Part shown: piece after piece, positions 20,801 through 30,630 of the stretch | Numbering within the stretch: position 1 is the first letter of the stretch | Layout: the number at the start of each line of letters is the position of its first letter | IMG/VR virus record: IMGVR_UViG_3300026484_000002 | Coordinates: 27,282-91,281 of that record | Origin: a virus | DNA: 64,000 nt | Direction: 5' to 3' (one strand) | Translations under genes and position numbers: made by a program | Notes under the pieces: model-generated | What the model was told of the DNA's origin: nothing | Database searches by the model: none | Seen by the model: the letters and a program-made list of their open reading frames with translations, nothing else

Positions 20801-22501
20801 GCTTCAGAAAAAACATTAGAAAAAATAAAAAAAGAAAACGAGTTCTTGCATAGTATTCTTCATTATGCAACCAATCCTGTAGAATTGGAATCTATAGTAT
20901 CTGACATTGGTTCTAATCAATCTGATAAAAATGCTCCTGATGATTTTTTTGATGCTTCAAAAGGAGAACCTAGAAGCAACCATGCTTTAGAATCTGAAGA
21001 AGGAATAAATACTAATTTTGAAAATAAAAAAACACATATACTAAATAATACTGAAGATACTTCTGAAACACAAAACACTATAGAGAATAAAATCACAGAA
21101 CTAAATGACTTATTAGGCAATAAACAACACGAGAACTTCAGTAAACAGCTAGAAGAAACCATTGAATCAATTCCTTCTTTTTCAACTGATATACTAAACC
21201 AACTAAAAGATACAAGAGGACTTAAAAGTTATGTTACAAATGTAAAAAATGGTATAAACCTTATGCCAAAGCTTTTAACACGACTCACAAAAGAACCAAA
21301 TGAGCAAGGTACTCCTACTTGGAACGCCAGAGCTTATAGAGCAGTTACTGCATTAGAAAAGTATGCCAAGGCTGCTAATAAAATAATAGAAAGTGAAGCA
21401 TATCAAAAAATACAACAAAATGCTTTTCAGGAAAAGTTGCCCAATATAGAACAGACAGCATCTAATACTAACACTAGTATGAATGAAGTTTCTTTTGACG
21501 CAGATGAAGCTCCTTTTGATATTTCTAATATTGATATAAACACAGAACCAAAAGAAAACAATAATATTAGTACGCAAAACAACACAGTTGAGATTGGATC
21601 CAATGAAACAAAAAAAGAAATTGGATCAAACGAGACAACAGATAGTAAACTTAACGAAACAAGCAATAACAAAGATTCCAAAGAAGAAGTAGAAACAACT
21701 CCTAAAATGGATAGTACTGGATCCAATGACTATAAAATTCCAGATATGGAAACAAAACAATCAAGTGAGGCATCATTAAGTAATGAAGCACCATCAAATG
21801 TTGTCAGTAAAGTAAAAGAACAACAGCAACCCAATAAACAAACCAAACAAGCTGAGCAGCCAAGTAAAGAAAAGGTTGAATCAAATAACAAATCTAATAA
21901 AGAAGCAAATAATAAAGAAGTAAAAGAAGTAAATGATAAAGAAGAATCAAAGAACGTCAAAACAGTAGATAACCATGGTCCGATTGAAAGAAAAAACAAA
22001 TCTGATACTTTTTACAAAAATGATACAACATATAAAGATCCTATAAAACAGAAGGAAAAACAATTAGTAAATAGTGTTGTCGGTAAATTGCAGACAATAT
22101 TGAATAACTACGAAAAGAAATACAAAGAAGTAGAAACTACTTTAGGCACCGACATTAAAACAATAAAAGCAGAAAGAGCTAAGCGTACTAAATCACTAAA
22201 AGAATTTACTGGAATTAAAGATATTGCATCTAGAGGAAAAGTTAAAAAGAAATATTTTTACGAAGACTTAAGTATAACTATTGAAGACTTATTAGAAGAT
22301 ATAGATGAGAATAGTTATCTTGGAAAAAATATAATAGAAGAAGTAAATAAAATTCGACCTAATAGTAAAATAGGTATTGAAATACTTGAAAATAATAGTA
22401 TCTCTAAAACAATAGAAGAATCACTAACTAATATGCTTGATAAAGAGATCATAAGTGAAGATGTGATAAACTCTCTAGAAGAAATAACAGGATGTAACTA
22501 A
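17876..22501 (+). CDS. Giant virion protein, upstream partner of the virion RNA polymerase
   Basis: 1541 aa. Residues about 285-680 include several Ala/Gly-rich hydrophobic helices (NARGFAGGVARVIGDTAKLA; PAEYIQSGIQAF ... ATQGAAFGAASG) like those in large phage internal proteins. The second half is Glu/Lys/Asn-rich, disordered and coiled-coil-like. Its stop overlaps the next ATG (TAATG). In N4 the polymerase is a single 3500-aa virion protein with large N- and C-terminal domains; this ORF may be the separated N-terminal domain. That is an inference from order and summed length. Confidence 0.6.
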   Translation: MANYPDDFTKNTNNVLDQFSQLTDTYNTAVDVIGSVPTSTNKINHLQQKKQQKIDRLNPDATLDLYNNMDIYTNEYGITKDSLNSYTPEQLQEMLGSSVNDKVYYDDKEIGPYQMKQDAEGEWNKTPFSGTTQHVYVAPSKDGNMKLGLAGVGFRERYTPGLAAKEGLTTNKNYGWAPGEKGVDPTKEPYLDIALPYDEASRLEFLTHSNKGQIANRAGGASVADYIKNVKPNVYGKGASEYTTQNAPMWNINSSNTDLPEQVVTPHIPKFLGDTSTPRSKAIGVIHDNAEYEGEPLLGQFADGVARNARGFAGGVARVIGDTAKLANDLETRAIYESAKRLYDFNEKDANELADRFQFLTKEKLDTMENAIAGEDFVTATADDTKKMEEHQKKAFKDVTWSDPSSYGKVNLPEAYNMFKTGLSSPEMTFKSLGYMLGNLIGLPEKAAIKMAGKGTLKALEYNAKKDVAKEMLSKAAKTDKLIAAGKITTEDAVKKGMTLLDPAKKAMYEKTIQLSDRALSKIPIKNKFNAFVAKNANILHLGAVTNEQDMDDYYEKHGERASLQHALLGFAANAVGAKIDLWADKTALMGTKEGFSALIKKAGKTRAQKMLTGVISGAAKMAEGGIAELPAEYIQSGIQAFNNTYKDDNAAEALTKAFHDATQGAAFGAASGIHMAGPSAGSNIITNTFTETDSDKSYENKITSDTEPTNATSDEQAQDLALDKLYTHLHEKGEPLSEEDKPLAHASVERHLNNTLQSLALAEENINAEIAKENPDTEFIGSLEKEKENLEDKISILLDMRNHTAEDGVIYNNRPIKEIDNDLTQTIEQLNNEPKDPKLIKKKRQLLLEKYIASHPLAKKANENGEDTEDSEATFDTVLSQKLYGGVTKDGYRTGIVNMVTPLFDDSISEHGKRAVKNNIERFLESQSAKEKAIEAAKTKFEEQGKDAEENPTPVIARYFTPTGTEATFEYRGIASEKTLEKIKKENEFLHSILHYATNPVELESIVSDIGSNQSDKNAPDDFFDASKGEPRSNHALESEEGINTNFENKKTHILNNTEDTSETQNTIENKITELNDLLGNKQHENFSKQLEETIESIPSFSTDILNQLKDTRGLKSYVTNVKNGINLMPKLLTRLTKEPNEQGTPTWNARAYRAVTALEKYAKAANKIIESEAYQKIQQNAFQEKLPNIEQTASNTNTSMNEVSFDADEAPFDISNIDINTEPKENNNISTQNNTVEIGSNETKKEIGSNETTDSKLNETSNNKDSKEEVETTPKMDSTGSNDYKIPDMETKQSSEASLSNEAPSNVVSKVKEQQQPNKQTKQAEQPSKEKVESNNKSNKEANNKEVKEVNDKEESKNVKTVDNHGPIERKNKSDTFYKNDTTYKDPIKQKEKQLVNSVVGKLQTILNNYEKKYKEVETTLGTDIKTIKAERAKRTKSLKEFTGIKDIASRGKVKKKYFYEDLSITIEDLLEDIDENSYLGKNIIEEVNKIRPNSKIGIEILENNSISKTIEESLTNMLDKEIISEDVINSLEEITGCN

Positions 22502-25500
22502 TGAGTTGTAATATAAAAGCAGGACATATAATAGAAGGTATAGGAAAATATTTAAAAGATGGTGATAATGCTACAGCAAATAAGTTGCAAAATGCATTAA
22601 GAGATACTACAAATTTATCTACTCACTTTACTATCGACTTTAAAAGTAAAAGTAAGTTAGATGATTATTCTAAAGAATATGACAGTAATAGCAACAACCT
22701 TACTACTACAGAACTTCACATAAACAATTCAATAAGTAATTTCATTGAAAAAGCTGTGGATCTAATTCCTAGTGTGGATAAAACGCTTCCATCTATTGAA
22801 GGTGAAATTTCACAAGGATGGCAAAGTGTTATCTCTTATTTTATTCGACCTGAAACAATAAAATCAACAGATAAATATGGAACTACAAAAGAAAAAATTA
22901 TTACTAGACTTGATCCTGATGTTCAAAGAGCAGTATCTTTAGTTACTTCTGAATGGTTAAACAATGATGCATTAACAGGCATTTCTGAACTAAGAGGTGA
23001 TGATGGAGTTAGAGCTCTGCTTGGTATGGGGACAAAAGATATCGTTACTAAAACTGAAAGAGATGCTGTAAGAGATATTGACGGTTATGTTGGTGAAGCT
23101 GCTAGGCAAATGGGTAATAAAATCTACAGCATGTTAGGCATAAGAGCAAAAGCAAATTCTCCACAAATAAATAATAAACTGATTGAAAATACATTAAAAG
23201 TAGAATTAGGTTTGTTGGCTCTAAAAACATTGGAATACAATGGAGATATATCATTGAGCAAAAAAGACATTATACTGAACGAAGAAGTTATTAGATCCCA
23301 AGTGTCAGTATATCAATTCAACAATAAACATAATAACAACATTAATCTAAATACTCCTAATGGGGTTCTTCCTTTGTCAATAAATGACAAATATAATGAT
23401 ATCAAATTTAGTAAAATATTTACTGATAAGGTAAATGAAGTAATCAACAATAAAAGAATTGCAGGGATTTATACTGATCCAAAAGAAGCAATACCATCTT
23501 ATGATGAAATAAAAAATAATGGTGTAACTGGAATACTAGGTAATATAGTCAGTGAGGCACATAAGAATGCTGTACAAAATTCTAGTAGTACCGCCTATGA
23601 ATTTAAACATGGGTTTATTAAAGGTGTAGAGTATGTAGAAAAAGCCCTTAAAAAAGCTATGGGGTATAAAGATGAAGCTAAAACTACCAAAGGACTAAGA
23701 GAAGCCACTAGAGGTAAAAATTTAGCCATAGATATGCAGTATGATAATTTAATGAATGCATATAATACTGTAGGTTTGAGCAAAAAAATGTATGCTAAAT
23801 GGGAAGTTATTACTAATAATAGATTTATGATTGATAGCAACCAACTTAATTGGCAAGATAAAAAAATGCATAGACAAAGTGTATTTTTTGAACCTGTTGT
23901 GGTTACTGAAGAAAATAAAAATGATTTCTATATGATGTTAGGTCAATCTTTTGATTTAGATATAGATAAACATTCTCCTGATGTGGTCAATAAAGCTGTT
24001 GAAGATTTGTTTAAGGATATTGAAAAAAATACAAAATTATCAGTTACTAAAAGAACTAAAAAAAGTTTAGACTCTTATTATAATAGTAAAGATTACAAAA
24101 AAGATATTGAAACATTATTTAAATACATAGTTGATAATTACAACAGTAGTGAGCCTGAACATGCATTAAGTGGTGCAGTTGAGCTTCTGGGTTGGATGCA
24201 CGAAACTAAAGCAAGTAGACCATATACTACTCAATCTATGATAGAGACTGATGCTATTACTTCTGGATATGCAATCAAAGGCTTGATGTTTCCATTTCAT
24301 GATAATAAAGAAGAAATTAACTGGAGTGAATTTGAACGCACAGGAATATTTACTGCTGATGCAGAAATTACTGATTATGGAGAATGGAAAGATAATGAAG
24401 ACAATAAAGATTCTTATGAAGTTCCAGCAGAAATGCTTACTGAAAAATTACAAGCATTATACACAGAAGATAATACAAAAGAAATTTCAGACATTATAAA
24501 ATTAATTGACAAGAAAGCTAAATTTGATAAAGATGGAGAACTAGTCTCTATATCTCGTAACTTTATGAAGAATCCTTTTATGGTTCTAAACTATGGTAGT
24601 GCTATTAAATCTATCATTAGAGCTGTTAGTAAACATGCTGAAGATGAGTTCTATCAAACTTTAGATGCACTTTTCAACAGTAAAGAAAATAGCAATAGAA
24701 AAGAACTACAAACTAGTGTTTTAAATGCAATAGCAACTATAGCTAAAAGAATGAATCCTATCTTTGATGTAGATGGTGAAATTATAGGATTTGATAGAAC
24801 CAAAGCTAATTCTACATATAAATCTATTATCAATAGATTTAAACACGAAGGCTTAGAATTTGAACTTACTTCACAAGAAGCTACAGCTCTAAGAGAAAGC
24901 ATATCAGATTTTATAGGAGAACCACTAACAAAAACATTTAAAGAAAAATATGGTAGATTTATAGAATTAACTACAACAATTAATGAATCTATGGTTGCTC
25001 AATTTAGAATAGCAAATGAAGTAATTGAAAAAGAAATAGAAAAACTTCACCAAGAAAAATTAAAAGATGCTAGTGGTAATGAAAAACTTGTAACTCCTAT
25101 GACTGATAAAGAGTATCAAGAAATAGTACAAAGTGTAGCCAATATTCTGCCTGTTGTAAATACAGCATTGGATCTGGTTGAAGGTGGTAAAGCTCCATTA
25201 TTGATAGCAGAATTAAAAGCTATAGATAATAGAGAAGTATGGGGAAATACTAGTACTAGTGGTTATGTCCGCAGCAAGTTCACTAAAAACACAAAAGAGT
25301 CAGATGTTTATATTAATAGTGCTCCTGCACAAGTTAAGAGATTATTAGAAGCATATTCTTCTGGTTCTGTAATACCTATTCATTTCTTTGATGGTAGTAT
25401 TCAAGCCAAATTATTAGCTAAGCTAAAAGCTCTTGGAGTACATGATGCCAACTTCTCTCCTATAAATATGACTATAGAAGTAACTAAAGCGTATAATGAA

Positions 25501-25998
25501 ATATTTTGGGAATTAGCTAGAGAATATAGTTTAGCAAAAGAAATTAGAGAAAGTTATTTAAATAGCTTAACCGCATTAGATGATGATATTGTTACAGCAT
25601 TAAACAGTAAATACTCAGAAACATTGAAGGATAGTTCTAAGATCCCATATACAAAGACTTTAAGTAAATTAAACAAGCAATTAGAAAATGTACATATAGA
25701 AGCTGAAAATAAAAGAGAGAAGATATTTACTACTCCTGTAGTAGTTAATCAAGCTTATTATAACAATGGCACTGAAAGTGCAGCATATATACCTAATAAA
25801 AATGAATACACTAAACAAACTATAGATGAAGATCTTGTAAACAATGCTGCTGACAAATTAAAACGATATAATAATATATCACTTGAAAATAATGCTGATA
25901 TACCAACTGATATGACGCAAACGCAAGCTTTGATTAGTGATAAAGATGCTAAAATAGCTATAAATAATGTTATAGAAAATAATAATAAGGAATGTTAA
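22501..25998 (+). CDS. N4-like virion RNA polymerase catalytic subunit
   Basis: 1165 aa. Single-subunit T7-family RNA polymerase motifs are visible: motif A ETDAITSGY with Asp584; motif B RNFMKNPFMVLNYG with Arg686, Lys690, Tyr698 and Gly699 (R-x3-K-x7-YG); motif C VHDANF with His981-Asp982. Spacings A-B of 106 and B-C of 292 are close to those I recall for the N4 virion polymerase (about 111 and 281). This enzyme would be packaged and injected to transcribe early genes from hairpin promoters. Unlike N4 it is a separate 1165-aa reading frame. Start overlaps the previous stop; ends one base before the next ATG. Confidence 0.82.
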   Translation: MSCNIKAGHIIEGIGKYLKDGDNATANKLQNALRDTTNLSTHFTIDFKSKSKLDDYSKEYDSNSNNLTTTELHINNSISNFIEKAVDLIPSVDKTLPSIEGEISQGWQSVISYFIRPETIKSTDKYGTTKEKIITRLDPDVQRAVSLVTSEWLNNDALTGISELRGDDGVRALLGMGTKDIVTKTERDAVRDIDGYVGEAARQMGNKIYSMLGIRAKANSPQINNKLIENTLKVELGLLALKTLEYNGDISLSKKDIILNEEVIRSQVSVYQFNNKHNNNINLNTPNGVLPLSINDKYNDIKFSKIFTDKVNEVINNKRIAGIYTDPKEAIPSYDEIKNNGVTGILGNIVSEAHKNAVQNSSSTAYEFKHGFIKGVEYVEKALKKAMGYKDEAKTTKGLREATRGKNLAIDMQYDNLMNAYNTVGLSKKMYAKWEVITNNRFMIDSNQLNWQDKKMHRQSVFFEPVVVTEENKNDFYMMLGQSFDLDIDKHSPDVVNKAVEDLFKDIEKNTKLSVTKRTKKSLDSYYNSKDYKKDIETLFKYIVDNYNSSEPEHALSGAVELLGWMHETKASRPYTTQSMIETDAITSGYAIKGLMFPFHDNKEEINWSEFERTGIFTADAEITDYGEWKDNEDNKDSYEVPAEMLTEKLQALYTEDNTKEISDIIKLIDKKAKFDKDGELVSISRNFMKNPFMVLNYGSAIKSIIRAVSKHAEDEFYQTLDALFNSKENSNRKELQTSVLNAIATIAKRMNPIFDVDGEIIGFDRTKANSTYKSIINRFKHEGLEFELTSQEATALRESISDFIGEPLTKTFKEKYGRFIELTTTINESMVAQFRIANEVIEKEIEKLHQEKLKDASGNEKLVTPMTDKEYQEIVQSVANILPVVNTALDLVEGGKAPLLIAELKAIDNREVWGNTSTSGYVRSKFTKNTKESDVYINSAPAQVKRLLEAYSSGSVIPIHFFDGSIQAKLLAKLKALGVHDANFSPINMTIEVTKAYNEIFWELAREYSLAKEIRESYLNSLTALDDDIVTALNSKYSETLKDSSKIPYTKTLSKLNKQLENVHIEAENKREKIFTTPVVVNQAYYNNGTESAAYIPNKNEYTKQTIDEDLVNNAADKLKRYNNISLENNADIPTDMTQTQALISDKDAKIAINNVIENNNKEC

Positions 25999-28900
25999 AT
26001 GAAATGTACTATATACGCTTTAGGTGAATACCTTGATGAGAAAGAAGATCTGCCAAAAGTCATAAAAGAATTAAGAAAATTAGATAAGTCAGATAAGTAT
26101 TTTCCTGACAGTGAATACAAAAATTTAGCAAAACAAGCAATATTGGATCACAACCAAGCTTATCAGCTTATGGAAGATCTTGATGGTAGATTTAGATATG
26201 AATACGAGAACCAATACCATGTTGTAGATATTAAAAATATAGATATAAATAACAATAAAAATGAATTAAATATAGTTCTAGCAGATAATACTACTATCAA
26301 ATATAAGATAGATAATAAAAACCTAAAAGCTATTAATCATCCTTTTTATTCAAGAGATCTTGAGTTGCAATGGAATGATGTTGTTAGCTCACCTATTGAG
26401 CTTTTATTTAATGGGGTTGATGCAAAAAGTAAAAATCTAGATAATATTATAGAAGGAAAAGAACTCCTTGATGGTAATATTGAGGCAATTCAAACAGAGT
26501 TAAGTAAGTTAGATAGAATAGCTCCTAACAGTTCATGGGATCAAGCTCATAGCAATCATTTAAAAGAAGTAATAAGTCGCATAAGTAGATCTGCTGACGA
26601 ATTAAAAACAGTACAGATAAAAGTAACTAAAAATTTAGTTGAAAATCTAAAAGAACCATTGGGTAGCTATAATACAAAAAGTAGAACTATCCAAGTTGCT
26701 ACAGCAGAAGCAATGACTAAATTTGGAATGAGCAATGAAGAAACATTGGCTCATGAATATCTTCATGCAGTATTAGATATTTTATTCAATAAGCAATTAG
26801 GTGTTATGGGTGAAGATATAAAAAATGATTTACGAAAATTATATGTACAAGCTAAAAAGAATATAACCTGGAAAGATTTAATGCCTGCTAATGAACTACA
26901 CAGTAAAGCAGCAGAAAATAAAGCTAAAGAAATATACGATTATATTTTTATTGGTAAAATTGGAGATAATAGTGTTGAAGATGCAGAAGTAAGATTAATG
27001 GAATTTCTAGTTTATGGTATGACCAATAAAGAGTTAAAATCAGCCATAGATAAAATATCATTAAAAGTCAAACCTGTGAAAGCTAAGTCTTCTGGTTTAT
27101 CTGGCATCTTTGAATATTTAATGGAAAAATTACAAGATTTAGTTTTTAAAATTAAAACCAAAACAAATAGAAGTGATAATGTAGGGTCAGAACTTACAAG
27201 ATTGGTTTATAAGCTTGGAACAATAAATAAAATGTATGCTAAAACTATTGAGAACAATAAAAACTTACCATTAGATGAAAAAATATTCTCATCTGTAGAT
27301 AAGGTTTTTAGTAAAATGGATAAAGAATTAGGCAAAAAAGTTGAGTCTATAACTAATGATTTTCTAAATGAAAAAGATGGTGATAAAATCTACACCAACG
27401 ATTTAATAACTCAAGTTAAAATGCTCAGTAAAGAACTCACAGAAGCTTATAACAAAGGCAAAATTATAAAAACTGCATGGTTATCCATTAAAGGTATATT
27501 TGTCATTATGAAAGCTTATAGATTATCTAAACAAAGTAAAAATGAAAATATTCAACGATTGTATAAAGAGTTGGATCGTTTACTTCGTAGGATGGATGAA
27601 TTTGCTGGTAAGTTTATATCTGATCTTCTCAGGGATTTCAAAGAGGGAAGAAAGACATTGGTTCAATTAGGTGACATAACTATGCAATTTAAAACCCAAT
27701 TAGATCGTGTTAAAGACATGTATTATAAAGGAACACTTAATGATATTTTTTCTGGTTTTACTAAAGTGGATCTCACTCACGAAAGACATAAAAAACTTAA
27801 CCAATCTTTAACAAATGTTATATTACGTACAGATGTACAAAGTTTCACTACCGATGTTAATGAACTTAAAAAATACATAACAGATGATAAAAAATTATCT
27901 AACACTATAAAAGAATTAGAAGATGAATTAAGTCAAGCTATGTTTAATAGCAAAACATCTACATTAAATGTAGGTCCATGGGTTGTTAATGAATGTAAAG
28001 AATTAGCTTCTTATATGATATCTAGAAAAGGAAAAAGAAATAATGCAACTAATATATCACATTTATTTGGAACCACAGAAAGTGTACCTTTAGATGAAAG
28101 CTTAAATGGACTATGGAATATTCAAAATATAGAAGAAAAAATAGATAAACTTACTAGCCTTTATGCTCTAAAAAACACAAGTATAGAAAGTAAAAAAGCA
28201 TTAATTGAATTAATTGATTTAGATAAAAATGGAGTTCAGAATTATTTAGAAATAACTAGAGGAATGGTTGCTTCAACAAAAGAAGATTGGTTCGTAACTG
28301 GATCTTTATCTGAAATGGTAAAAGGACAAATACATGAAACTCACAATAAAGATAAAGAATTAGTTTTCGCTCCTTTAAATGAAACAAATGCAATGTTAGA
28401 AGCTGGTTATTCTTTGGTTAGGAAATTAGACAAAGATGCTGGAGATATTGATATTAAAAATTATGGTTTATTTGTAACTAACACAAAAGGAGTTACAAAA
28501 AGAGTTGATGGAGCACTGGGTCTTCAAAGAATAAAAATTCCAGGACTATTGCTAAGTCAAAAAATTATGATGTCAAATAAACATTTAACTGGAAAATCTT
28601 TAGGAAGAAAAATTAGAAATGCTATAAACAATGCTAGAGTAAATGGAACAGATGGAAAAATGTATCCAGTTTATAATGATTTAGGAAATATAATTGATTA
28701 CAGATATGAATTTACATTAGATGAGGCAGAGCAATATATGGATTTGGAAACTAGAGGTTCTGAAAATTTAGCTAGAAGTTTTGGTCAAAAAAGTTCACAA
28801 ATTATTACTGATGAACACAATAAAGAATTAATAGATTTAATTATGGAAGATTCTAAAAAAATAACTAATGAAAACAAAGATCAATTCTTGCGTGTTCATG

Positions 28901-30090
28901 CAGTTGAAAATACTGATGTAAACAGTGGATCCAAGATTGATACTTTAAATGCTATGACTGAAGGTGAAGAACTATGGGGATTGCTACCAGCAGATGCTAG
29001 AAAATATATTATTGAAAAAAATATTGAAAATCTTAATGATCCAGATAACATTCCTAAAAAAGAAATTTATATCAGTAAAGATTTATTAAAACAGTTGTTT
29101 GGTTATGATGAATTAAGTATTGCAGATAGTAAATTGTTTAAAAAAATGGATGTTAAAAATAAAAATAGAATTAGAATGATAGAAGCTTGGTGGATGGATT
29201 TAATGCAAATTGCAAAAAGTATGGTAGTTGTTAAAATGCCTAGTACTATTATAGGAAATATTTTAAGTAATGCTAAATTCTTTATGTTCTCAGGAGTATC
29301 TCCTAGAAAGGCTATACAATACTTATTGTTAAGTAAAAAAAGTTTGGATAAATGGAAAAAGAATGAAAAAGCTAGACGTGATTTAGAAAGAAAAATTGAT
29401 ATAGCTACCGGATCTAAAAAAGAACAATTATTGAAACAATTAGCAGATTTAGCTTTAGAATTAAAAGATAATCCTATTATGCCATTAATTGAAGCTGGGT
29501 TATATCAAACTATTGCAGAAGATATTGACACAGAAGATTCAACTAATAGAGTTGTTCAATTATTAGATAAAACATTAGATCCAATTTATAGTAGCAATAA
29601 AACTATTGAAGATATTATTAATACAGTATTTCTTACTAAGAAAAGTACATTAGGTCAAGGATTATTACATATAATGCAAGAAAGTGACTTTCATTTTAGA
29701 TCAGCTATATATTGGGATGGTATTGAAAAAGGAATAAGTAAAGATAAGATGTTGAGAGATGTTACAGATAAATTTATTAACTATAGTCGTGTAACTAATA
29801 GTCGTTTAATTCATTGGTTGGATAGAATGGGACCAGAAGCTTTTTGGAAATATTTTGCAAATATACAAAGAGTAAATTGGAGTTTAATGAAGAAAAATAG
29901 TACTAAAGTAATTTTAGATACTACAATAAAAGAAACTGGAGTTCCTTTGTGGTCAAATGATGTATTAGATAGTTCTATTATTTATCAATTTGGTAGAAGA
30001 TTTAACCCATTAAATTGGATCAATAATACAGAAGGATTGTTAAATGCAACAGTTGATGTGCCTATTACACATTTGATTGATGGATATTAA
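25999..30090 (+). CDS. Giant virion protein with zinc-metallopeptidase motif
   Basis: 1363 aa. Residues 249-258 read TLAHEYLHAV, a gluzincin-type HExxH motif (His252, Glu253, His256); a possible third ligand lies in AEVRLMEFLVYGM downstream. The rest is helical and Lys-rich, with no other recognised domain. ATG directly follows the polymerase stop, with AAGGAATGTTAA as ribosome site. By size and order it may correspond to the C-terminal domain of an N4-type polymerase; the protease could process virion proteins or cell-wall/host targets. The role is inferred. Confidence 0.6.
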   Translation: MKCTIYALGEYLDEKEDLPKVIKELRKLDKSDKYFPDSEYKNLAKQAILDHNQAYQLMEDLDGRFRYEYENQYHVVDIKNIDINNNKNELNIVLADNTTIKYKIDNKNLKAINHPFYSRDLELQWNDVVSSPIELLFNGVDAKSKNLDNIIEGKELLDGNIEAIQTELSKLDRIAPNSSWDQAHSNHLKEVISRISRSADELKTVQIKVTKNLVENLKEPLGSYNTKSRTIQVATAEAMTKFGMSNEETLAHEYLHAVLDILFNKQLGVMGEDIKNDLRKLYVQAKKNITWKDLMPANELHSKAAENKAKEIYDYIFIGKIGDNSVEDAEVRLMEFLVYGMTNKELKSAIDKISLKVKPVKAKSSGLSGIFEYLMEKLQDLVFKIKTKTNRSDNVGSELTRLVYKLGTINKMYAKTIENNKNLPLDEKIFSSVDKVFSKMDKELGKKVESITNDFLNEKDGDKIYTNDLITQVKMLSKELTEAYNKGKIIKTAWLSIKGIFVIMKAYRLSKQSKNENIQRLYKELDRLLRRMDEFAGKFISDLLRDFKEGRKTLVQLGDITMQFKTQLDRVKDMYYKGTLNDIFSGFTKVDLTHERHKKLNQSLTNVILRTDVQSFTTDVNELKKYITDDKKLSNTIKELEDELSQAMFNSKTSTLNVGPWVVNECKELASYMISRKGKRNNATNISHLFGTTESVPLDESLNGLWNIQNIEEKIDKLTSLYALKNTSIESKKALIELIDLDKNGVQNYLEITRGMVASTKEDWFVTGSLSEMVKGQIHETHNKDKELVFAPLNETNAMLEAGYSLVRKLDKDAGDIDIKNYGLFVTNTKGVTKRVDGALGLQRIKIPGLLLSQKIMMSNKHLTGKSLGRKIRNAINNARVNGTDGKMYPVYNDLGNIIDYRYEFTLDEAEQYMDLETRGSENLARSFGQKSSQIITDEHNKELIDLIMEDSKKITNENKDQFLRVHAVENTDVNSGSKIDTLNAMTEGEELWGLLPADARKYIIEKNIENLNDPDNIPKKEIYISKDLLKQLFGYDELSIADSKLFKKMDVKNKNRIRMIEAWWMDLMQIAKSMVVVKMPSTIIGNILSNAKFFMFSGVSPRKAIQYLLLSKKSLDKWKKNEKARRDLERKIDIATGSKKEQLLKQLADLALELKDNPIMPLIEAGLYQTIAEDIDTEDSTNRVVQLLDKTLDPIYSSNKTIEDIINTVFLTKKSTLGQGLLHIMQESDFHFRSAIYWDGIEKGISKDKMLRDVTDKFINYSRVTNSRLIHWLDRMGPEAFWKYFANIQRVNWSLMKKNSTKVILDTTIKETGVPLWSNDVLDSSIIYQFGRRFNPLNWINNTEGLLNATVDVPITHLIDGY

Positions 30091-30101
30091 TTTTTTTTTT
30101 A

Positions 30102-30176
30102 TGGTTGGCAGACAGAGAATCGAACTCTGATTAAGTCGTTATGAGCGACTGGCTCTAACCATTGAGCTACCTGTCA
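30102..30176 (-). tRNA. tRNA with anticodon CAT (Met or lysidine-type Ile)
   Basis: Read on the minus strand it folds as a cloverleaf: acceptor TGACAGG/TCTGCCA (one A-C mismatch), D stem GCTC/GAGC, anticodon stem AGTCG/CGACT with loop CTCATAA, variable TAAT, T stem CAGAG/CTCTG with loop TTCGATT. The 3' CCA is encoded. U1-A72 argues against an initiator. Placed at the convergent end of both transcription blocks. Confidence 0.9.
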
Positions 30177-30227
30177 GAGTACTATAGCTAAACATATAAA
30201 CAGAGGTTTAGCTATAAAATTATTAAA

Positions 30228-30617
30228 TTATTTTCTTATTTTGCAAGTACTAAAATCTGCTTTATATAATGTAGCTGGATCTTGTGTTTTATCTTTTTCC
30301 CATTTTTCTACATCTTGTAGTTTTGGATCTTTTTTCCATCTATCATACTGTTCTTTAGATTGATTTCGTGATTTAATCTCTTTTACAACTTGTTTAAGAG
30401 TTAATTCTGGATTATACCCATGTTGTGTAATAAATCCTCCCAGAACTACAATAGTATCATTGGCTCCATCTATAGCTTCATTTATATCATTATTCTTGAT
30501 ACCTTCAAACATTTCATCTACTTCTTCATAAAATGTTTTTTTAAATTTTTCTAAATCAAAATTTTTGCCATATCTGGTAAGATTTAAATTCATTATATCT
30601 ACTAACGGTTTACTCAT
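30228..30617 (-). CDS. MazG-like nucleotide pyrophosphohydrolase
   Basis: 129 aa. FYEEVDEMFEGIKNNDINEAIDGANDTIVVLGGF matches the all-alpha NTP pyrophosphatase pattern (E-x2-E ... E-x2-D metal-binding Glu/Asp residues, split here as EEVDEM and EAIDGAND). Such phage enzymes hydrolyse (d)NTPs or alarmones. It is the last gene of the minus-strand block that also holds ribonucleotide reductase, so a dNTP-pool role is likely. ATG preceded by AAAGGTAAAAT. Confidence 0.7.
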   Translation of the reverse strand: MSKPLVDIMNLNLTRYGKNFDLEKFKKTFYEEVDEMFEGIKNNDINEAIDGANDTIVVLGGFITQHGYNPELTLKQVVKEIKSRNQSKEQYDRWKKDPKLQDVEKWEKDKTQDPATLYKADFSTCKIRK

Positions 30618-30630
30618 ATTTTACCTTTAT

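Noticed and set aside
30056-30100. Terminator for the late operon (ATGTG/CACAT stem and a 10-T run)
   Set aside because: The stem is short and separated from the T run by 18 bases, so it is not a normal intrinsic terminator; the T run alone is not enough.
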